Source: Pontederia crassipes (lineage: Eukaryota > Streptophyta > Magnoliopsida > Commelinales > Pontederiaceae). Taken from it: 64,000 bases of DNA. Location: assembly GCA_030549335.1 (NCBI GenBank), contig CM060198.1, positions 63,903,958 through 63,967,957 of the forward strand. The letters are read 5' to 3'. Within the stretch, counting starts at the first letter, position 1, and the number at the start of each line of letters is the position of its first letter. Positions 56,861 to 64,000 of this stretch are shown here, piece by piece. The translations under genes and the position numbers were made by a program. The notes beneath the pieces are model-generated. The model was not told the origin of the DNA. It saw nothing but the letters and a program-made list of their open reading frames with translations, and did not search any database.

Positions 56861-59639
56861 CATCCCCCTTTCGTCTTAATTATTATTTAATTTTTTTCTC
56901 TCGTTTGTTGCTTTGACATGAGCCACGACCTCCAAATCCAAGCAGCTGCAGCAAGCAGCAGTGGCTGACTGCAGTGTGTGTGTCGCAGGCATCAATCAAA
57001 AAGGTGGCGAGCTATGGGCAAGTGGCCTCTGCTGATCCTATCTGCCATACAATTAGAAAAATGCTTATGATAATAATTCCTTTGCTGTCCAATCATAAAA
57101 AAATAGTATTGGTTAAAATAAAATTAATTAATCATGCAAAGGCATTTTGCTTAGTGGATAAAAAATAAACTACATTATATACAGTTTTGCCAATTGCTGT
57201 GCAACAATATGGCTTTTGATGAAAAAATGAATTGGACACATGTGGAGCCCTATCCTGGGCCAATGCCAGTCAGGCAATCCCCATTAGTTTGGAGCTTTAA
57301 GCTTGCAGGGGAAAGCTGCATGTAGGGTTAGTGGGTTACAGAACCCCTTGCTGTGCATAGTTTTGGCAGGCACTATTATATATTACTCTGTTCTTTTCAT
57401 TTTTATTCAAAAACAAATTTCTATCCAGCTAAAAATATGTTTCAGGAGAAAAAAGTATTGAAAAGAAAAGAAAAAGGATTACTTTGATTGAGTACAAAAC
57501 TTGAATTAAATTAATTATCTTATGAATATATGTCATATCAAAGATTGATCGACAAGATTTTCTTATTTTTTTTTATTATTGATCTTTTTAAAATCTTAAT
57601 CAAATAGTTTATTTATAAAGTTGTCATAATTATTTTTGTCACATCTCAAAATAACGAAAGAATTTACGTTCAAAAATTAATGAATGAAAGTTTTCAAATG
57701 TTCTAATACATATAGTTGATAAAGATAAATTGTCTTCACTCTCCTTTTATTTCTCTCTGATATTATCATGTATTATCTTGTAAAACAACTAATACTAAAA
57801 TAATGTATAAGAAAGGTTAAAGTAAGAGGACTCGATTGATCTGATATCATAATTTAAACTCTATTTTACATTATTAGTAATGTGATAAATAGTGACTTAA
57901 TTAGTGGATAACAGATGAATTAGACATACGATAAATTATTCAATTAAAATATTATACAAATTTTATTATAATATATTAAATAAATTATTTACAGCTGAAT
58001 TAAATAAAATAAAATTCCATGACTATATTTTTATTGAATATAAAAAAATTATATTGACAACAAATTGTATATGATACGTACATATTACAAATATTAATTA
58101 TTATATTAAATTTTATTAATTATTAATAAATAAATAATTTGTAACTAATTAAGCATGAAAAAATAAAAAAAGAAAATAATAAGATAAGTTAAGAAAGAAA
58201 TAATGCATTTGAATAATGGTAAAATAAAAAAAGAAAAATACAAACCTCCAACCTTAGTCGTTAAACCTTAGTAAAAATAGTTTTTCAAAAAATTTATCCA
58301 AAAGGTTAAGCTTGTTTGTGTCATTTATCACAATATTAATATTGTTTCTATTGCCGGGTAATTTTCCCTCCTTTTTTTTAAAGATTGGATAGAATTACAA
58401 GTTATCCTACGGCTAAAAATGAGTTGGACCTGTTGAGAGTTGAGAGGTTGCAAAGTGTGTAAACATTGAAAATTATTCTGATTGTATAATTAAACTTATT
58501 TTGCCTTGTTATCTACTAATGATTACTTGAATAGATTAAACGAGATCACAATTTCTGTAAGTTCAATAATTTTAAAATTAAAAATTAAGAAGCTCTCATA
58601 ATTTTTATTGGACTATTATTAGTATTTTTTAACTTCTTTCTTTCTTTATTTTATATTCAAGAATATAAAAAATGCGTTATCCATATTTTTTAACATTTTA
58701 CTTTTCTTTCTAGGGATATTTATGTATGTTGGCATGACCGGCGCAAAAGGCTCCCGATTCATCGACGTCATCGAAATCAACTTGTTAGAACATGCGAGAG
58801 AGATTGAATGGACGATCAGATGGTCCCGACGAGGAAACGCAGGGCCTTGATTTAATTAACAAGGGCTAAAGATATTACAAGCAATTTGCCCAACTTCCAA
58901 TATTGTCGAATATCAATATGTTTTTTTTTTTTGGTAAAACATGTGCAATAACTAGATAAAATATTACTCAAGTGACCAGGTATTATATGTGGTCATGTGG
59001 AGCATATAGTTAATAGTCAAATTTTGTTGTTATACTCAAAAAGTTTGTGGGGTCAAATATATATATTTTTTACATAGTTAATACTATTTATTATTACTAA
59101 CTATAGGCATTGGGTATATCATGGTTTCATTCACTGCAGCAAAAATCTCAACTGGCAAAATGTAAGGAAAATGACGTCAACGTCTCACGATTAAAAAGAA
59201 TTTTTTTCGTTTTTCATTTTGATTTAGATGAAAAAATAATTACTAGTTTTCGAGTTTATGGCAAAGAATAATTAAATCGATGGCGCGTCTTAAATTGTTC
59301 TAAATCAGTAAACCATATTTCCCTTTTGGGTTGAAAGCGAATAATTAAGTTATATATTTAAAAATTACAATAATTCAATGTCCGTTGAAATGTCTGTCTC
59401 GTGATTAATAGCACATTTTAGTTGCATCCCTTGGTAATATTGCATGGCTCTCTTTTTTATTTTATTCCATCATATAGTAGATAAGTTATTTGACACGTGA
59501 AGTAATCTTACATTTACTACTGATAGCATAACCTTCCTAAATAAAAGGATAAGAATGTGCTATACTTGAAAGGAAAAAAAAAAGATGGCGAATCAACATT
59601 GGTTAATATAATTGAATAACGAGATTATATTTTGGATAT
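56861..59639. other. Intergenic sequence
   Basis: The part at 56940-57400 is of mixed composition with phrases such as GCAGCTGCAGCAAGCAGCAG, possibly leader or exon debris from whatever lies at 56455. The rest is AT-rich. No gene is supported. Confidence 0.4.
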
Positions 59640-59648
59640 TGAATATTA

Positions 59649-60759
59649 GGATAAATTACACGAATATTCCTCCAACTAGTCGATTTCTAATTGGTCTCAC
59701 AACTTCAATTTATAATTAGAATGTCCCTCATCTTTTATTTTCTTACACGATTAGTCCTCTTGACTGGTGATAGTGAATTTTTCGGTTGTCTTGCATACGT
59801 GGCCGACACGTGAGTCATTTCTCTCTCATCCACGTCATTTAAATCATTCACGTCATTTAACGCTCTAAACTAGGTAAATTACACGGATCGTCCTCCAATT
59901 TTGAATCGATTTCGAAACAGTCCCCCAACTTTGATATTATTGCATGATTCATCCACTTGACCGATAAAAAATAGTCCTCAGATTATCTTACGACATGACA
60001 TAATAAAATATAATAAAAAATTTTAACTAGCTGACATCACATAATAAAAAATATTATAAAAATTTGAGGATGCGGACGAGTTGGCAGAGGGGGTGTCGGC
60101 CCCCCTCTCCAAGCTCTCCATTTGGCGAATTGCATAGGGGGCGCTGACCTCTCTCTTCAAGCTCGCTCACTAACGAGCTTCGCACAAGGGCGCCAGCGCC
60201 CCCTTGCGAGCTCACCAAAGGGCGTTAGCGTCCCTTGTGCGAAGCTTGCCAGTGGGCAAGCTTGAAGAGGAGGGCCGGCGCCCGCTATGCTAGCTCGTCA
60301 AAGGACGAGCTTGGAGAGGGGGGCCGACACCCTTCTTCTACCAGTTCGTCCGCGTCCTAAAATTTTTATAATATTTTTTATTATATGATGTTAGCTAGTT
60401 AAATTTTTTTATTATATTTTATGCCACGTCGCAAGATAATCGGGAGACTGTTTGTTACTGGTCAAGTGGATGAATCGTGCAATAATATCAAAGTTGGAGG
60501 ACTGTTTAGAAATCGACTCAAAGTTAGGGGACGATCCATGTAATTTATTTTGTTTGGAGCGTTAAATGACGTGGATGAGAGAGAAATGGCTCATGTGTCG
60601 GCCACGTATGCAAGGCAATCGAAAAACTCACTATCAGCAGTCAAGAGGACTAATCGTGCAAGAAAATAAAAGATGATGGACGTTCTGATTACAAATTGAC
60701 GTTGGGGGACCAATTGGAAATCGACTCAAAGATGGAGGACCATTCGTATAATTTACCCT
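59649..60759. mobile_element. Foldback MULE-type MITE, 9-bp TSD TGAATATTA, GC-rich core
   Basis: TGAATATTA flanks the element at 59640-59648 and 60760-60768. The left end GGATAAATTACACGAAT is the inverted copy of the right end ATTCGTATAATTTACCCT. The inverted similarity runs nearly to the centre (about 410 bp per arm). A second inner pair of similar ends (AGGTAAATTACACGGATCGTCC at 59873 and its partner near 60545) lies inside the first. The 290-bp centre (60062-60350) is GC-rich with many GAGCTT/AAGCTC and GGGGGTGTCGGCC inverted motifs. No coding capacity. A 9-bp TSD with long TIRs fits Mutator-like non-autonomous elements. Confidence 0.88.
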
Positions 60760-60928
60760 TGAATATTAAGTACTTTTAGGTTCGAAATTTAAAGTCATAT
60801 ACTGGTCAATATTTATATAATTCTTTTCATTTGAAGACTTAGTCAAATGCTAATAGACTTAGAAATTAATGGGTGTCGAAAAAAAATGGCAAAAATAGAA
60901 ATGAGAGATAATGGTGATAGAAATTTAG

Positions 60929-61838
60929 AGATAAATTATATGAATAGTTCCCCAACTTTGAATTAATCTCGAAATGGTCTCTCAATTTTAATTTGTAATT
61001 AGAACGTCTGCTCGTCAACGCGCGAGAGAAAACGGGGGTGTCGGCCCTCCTGCACCGGCGAGCTCAACCAACGGGGAACCATCGCCCCCTCCCTCCCTCC
61101 CTCTCCCGCACATGCTCATCAGCGCGTGCAAGAGGACCCTCGCCGGTTGCAAGGGAGAAAGGGGGCGTTGGCCCCCTTTTTTCTCGCAATATCGGCGAGA
61201 AAGGAAATGAGGGTGTTGGCCTTTCTCTGCAACTCGTCGGCGAGGGAGGCCAGCCCCCCTTTCCTCTCCCGCCAGCTCATCGGTGTGCGAGAGGAAAGGG
61301 GAGTGTCAACCCTCCTGCACCGACGAGCTCGACCAACGAGGGACCATCGCCCCCTCCCTCTTTCTCCTGCATGCGCTCCTCGGCGCGCGAGGGAGAAAAG
61401 AGGCACTGCCCCCCCCCCCCCTCTGCAACTCGTCGACGAGGGAGGCCGGGCCCCTTTCCTCTTTCTCACCACCCCCCTCGCGATGAGTTCGACCAGAGGG
61501 GGGCCATCGCCCCCTCCCTCTCTCTCCAACGCACCCGTCGGCCGCGAGGGAGAAAGGGGGCATCACCCCTCCTTCCGTTGGCACCAATGAGCTCGACCAA
61601 ACTTGTTGACCATTTTTTTATATTTTATATTATTTTATTTTTTTATATGATGCGGATGAAAGAGAAAACTCCACGTGATGGCCACAAAAGCGAGGCAGCT
61701 GGGGAATCCGCTATCAGCGGTCAAGAGGACTAATCGTGCAAAAAAATTAAAGTTGACGATCATTCTAATTATAAATTAAAATTGGAGGATCATTTCGAAA
61801 TCATTTCAAAGTTGAGAAACTATTCGTGTAATTTACTC
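60929..61838. mobile_element. Related MULE-type MITE, 9-bp TSD GAAATTTAG, GC-rich core
   Basis: GAAATTTAG flanks the element at 60920-60928 and 61839-61847. The left end AGATAAATTATATGAATAG pairs with the right end CTATTCGTGTAATTTACTC. The arms share phrases with the neighbour at 59649-60759 (..CAACTTTGAATTAATCTCGAAATGG.., AAGAGGACTAATCGTGCA). The core (61038-61590) is very GC-rich and built of imperfect repeats such as GAGCTCGACCAACG..ACCATCGCCCCCTCCCTC. Open frames in several phases across the core, up to 231 codons, are low-complexity Pro/Arg/Ser text with no domain. I do not call them genes. Confidence 0.87.
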
Positions 61839-61847
61839 GAAATTTAG

Positions 61848-64000
61848 ATTATGATATAATGTCACAAATAACTCTCCATATATTAATAATAAAAAATTAG
61901 AAATATACTTGTTGTATTTAAAATATGAATAATTATGATGTTTGCACCAAGGTGCAGTTTATGATATCATCTTAATTAATTTTGATTTTAGAGAAGTTAA
62001 TAGCTGAGTTGTTTTTGCATCAAGGGCAATTATGTGATAATAAATTATAGTCATTGATCACGGACGTTGGACCTAACAAGTATCTACGAGACTATTTTTT
62101 CGATAACTACATTAATAATAATTATGAAATCTCAATAAATTGAAAATAATATATTTATATTTTATTATGTTACAAAACATAGTAAATTTATATTTTATCC
62201 AATACCATATCTCGAGTTTTTTCTCTGACTAATACAAAGCTAAAGTAACGAACAGAATATTTTTCATTAAATTAATAGTTTAAAAAAAAAGATATTAAAC
62301 TTGAATCTATTAATTTGTACTTATTTATGAAATTGAGTTTGCCAACCAACCAAAGGAATCAAAATTGATTAGTTTATAATTAAATCTGACTGGTGTAATT
62401 AACTTAGGATAAGATTTATGAATACAACCAAGCTTGGTCGGCAATATATAAAAAAAAGAATAGTTATTTTTTATACTAATTAATAACGGCCTGATATTTA
62501 CCTCGACCAACACGGGACCCACAAGGACTCCACGTGGCACCAATCAATGCACGAGGAGCACGTGGTGGGCACCACGTTGTCCTGAGGCGGCTACGCATTT
62601 TAAGACCCGCCACAGCCAAGAGTGGGTTAAAAGAAGCGAATATAATAGAACAAAAAATAAATAGTTTAAAAGCTTCTAATCGATCCGCCTCCTTTTTAAC
62701 CCCTTTCTTAATCAGGCATAAATAAGTATATTTATCATTCTTATATTTATATTATACCCCTTAAGTTGCATTGACTAAGTCACCCTTTGCTGCACTCGTA
62801 ATCCGCACCAACTTAATTATTCCACGTTGCTTAAATTAGTGAGAATTTACGACCAATGATTTTTTTATTATTTCAATAACGTATTGGATACTAATGTGTA
62901 GGTTTATATGGACTAGGAGGGAATATTTCTCTCTCTCTCCAATTGTTATGAGAAAGGTTTTTTTGTTCACAGTGATGTGATGCCTCTTTGATTGCATTCA
63001 AGAACACAACTGCATACCTATCAAGAATCTCCTCACATTCCATGACAAGCCTATTGGGTAAATAGTTTTTTTTTCTTTTTCAATATTCCAAAACACCTTT
63101 TTGATGAAGGATGTAGGTAATAAAGTTTAGCATTGTGGATATGTGTACTCTTTCATGCATGCGTCCAATAGATCCTTGCATCTGATGCTGTCCATGTGGA
63201 TGAGGTTGACGTTTTACTCCCTTTCGTTCTATTTACTTCAACTAAGAATCAGTAACATTTTGTTAATACGAGTTCAAATATAAGAAAATAAGTATATAAA
63301 GATATAAATCTTGTCACATGCTACAAAGTTTACTCAGTACATCTACATGCATCAAGTTCCTAAATCTAAGGCGAAAAGAGCTCTAAATTGTTGTCACTTC
63401 GCTTCAATATATATTCTCGGTTCAGTATCGATCAAATTTTCGAGTTAGGCGAACTCCTTTTCTTACCTGATTAGTTAGAGAGTTTAGAGTTGAACGAATG
63501 TGCGTTTGAGTAGTCATGTGATAAACGACTAAATTATATGAGCAATCATTTAATCTTCATCTAGGGGCCTCAATAGATAATACTTTTGCAAGTTTGTGAT
63601 GATAATCTTATTACGATAATTATAAGTTGTATCTATATGAGAAATATTAAGGTGCACACACTTAGGTACATACAAGTTGAACACTTCATCATAGTCGTTG
63701 GATCTGGTCTTAGCAGCATAGAGGTCAAGGTGCTTGAACTGGATGTTGATTGCCTTGAATCGTTACCTGTTTGCCTGCAGTGGTTCACGACGGTTGCTTG
63801 GGGGTTTAGAATGATGGTTAAAGGGCACCAATCTTCCTCTCGACGTCGAGCATCGAAGGTGGGAAGAAGGGCACCGGCGATCGATGGCACCTCTCCACAA
63901 CAAAAACCGGTGACTCACATAAGCTTTTTGACTCCATCCACCTCATCCATCTCCTCTCTGTCGTCATCGGCATCACCGTCATCATCTGCATGTGAGCTTT
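61848..64000. other. Intergenic sequence to the window end
   Basis: Mostly AT-rich. The part at 62500-62640 is of mixed composition (CACGTGG and inverted GTGGGCACCAC motifs). From about 63640 the composition becomes coding-like, but the open frames (85 codons at most) show no domain; a repeat or gene may continue beyond the window. Confidence 0.4.

Overview
This window is plant nuclear DNA: spliced genes with GT-AG introns and plant gene families, set in AT-rich, transposon-packed intergenic sequence. A monocot is my best guess, from the GC-rich first coding exons and the repeat types, but the sequence alone does not prove it. No rRNA, tRNA, CRISPR or prokaryotic feature was seen.

Three protein-coding genes look functional, and all their exon phases close. 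(1) TOM40, the mitochondrial outer-membrane import channel: + strand, 11 exons, 19904-33928, 345 aa. (2) A two-domain 11S-globulin-like cupin: - strand, 3 exons, 35022-36458, 356 aa. (3) A short-chain dehydrogenase of the salutaridine reductase/neomenthol dehydrogenase type: - strand, 5 exons, 36998-39173, 307 aa. The last two lie head to tail; TOM40 converges on them.

1-19.3 kb is transposon territory. In order it holds a CACTA end fragment, a MITE-like element, a solo LTR (TSD ATTCT), a Ty1/copia relic split by another solo LTR (TSD ATGTC), a third solo LTR (TSD TCATC) related to the first, and a 5.9-kb Mutator-like element (MULE). The MULE has inverted repeats of about 0.6 kb, a decayed FAR1-type gene and a GRF-type zinc-finger passenger. 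It ends about 580 bp before the TOM40 start codon.

19.9-33.9 kb is TOM40. Its seventh intron is 10.5 kb long. It holds a decayed L1-type LINE on the - strand, split by a younger 6.65-kb L1-type LINE on the + strand (14-bp TSD, poly(A) tail, intact ORF1, frameshifted ORF2) and by a 215-bp (TTG)n-tailed retroposon (17-bp TSD).

39-64 kb has no gene I can support. It contains an AT-rich desert, a 38-base G run, a 140-bp ATT microsatellite, a decayed CACTA element (49.4-54.7 kb) of the same family as the fragment at the window start, a Tourist-like MITE, a GC-rich exon-like stretch beside a C run, and two palindromic elements with 9-bp TSDs (59.6-61.8 kb) that share an unusual GC-rich core. Exon, TSD and boundary coordinates were read by eye. 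Family names come from recognised motifs, not from a database search.
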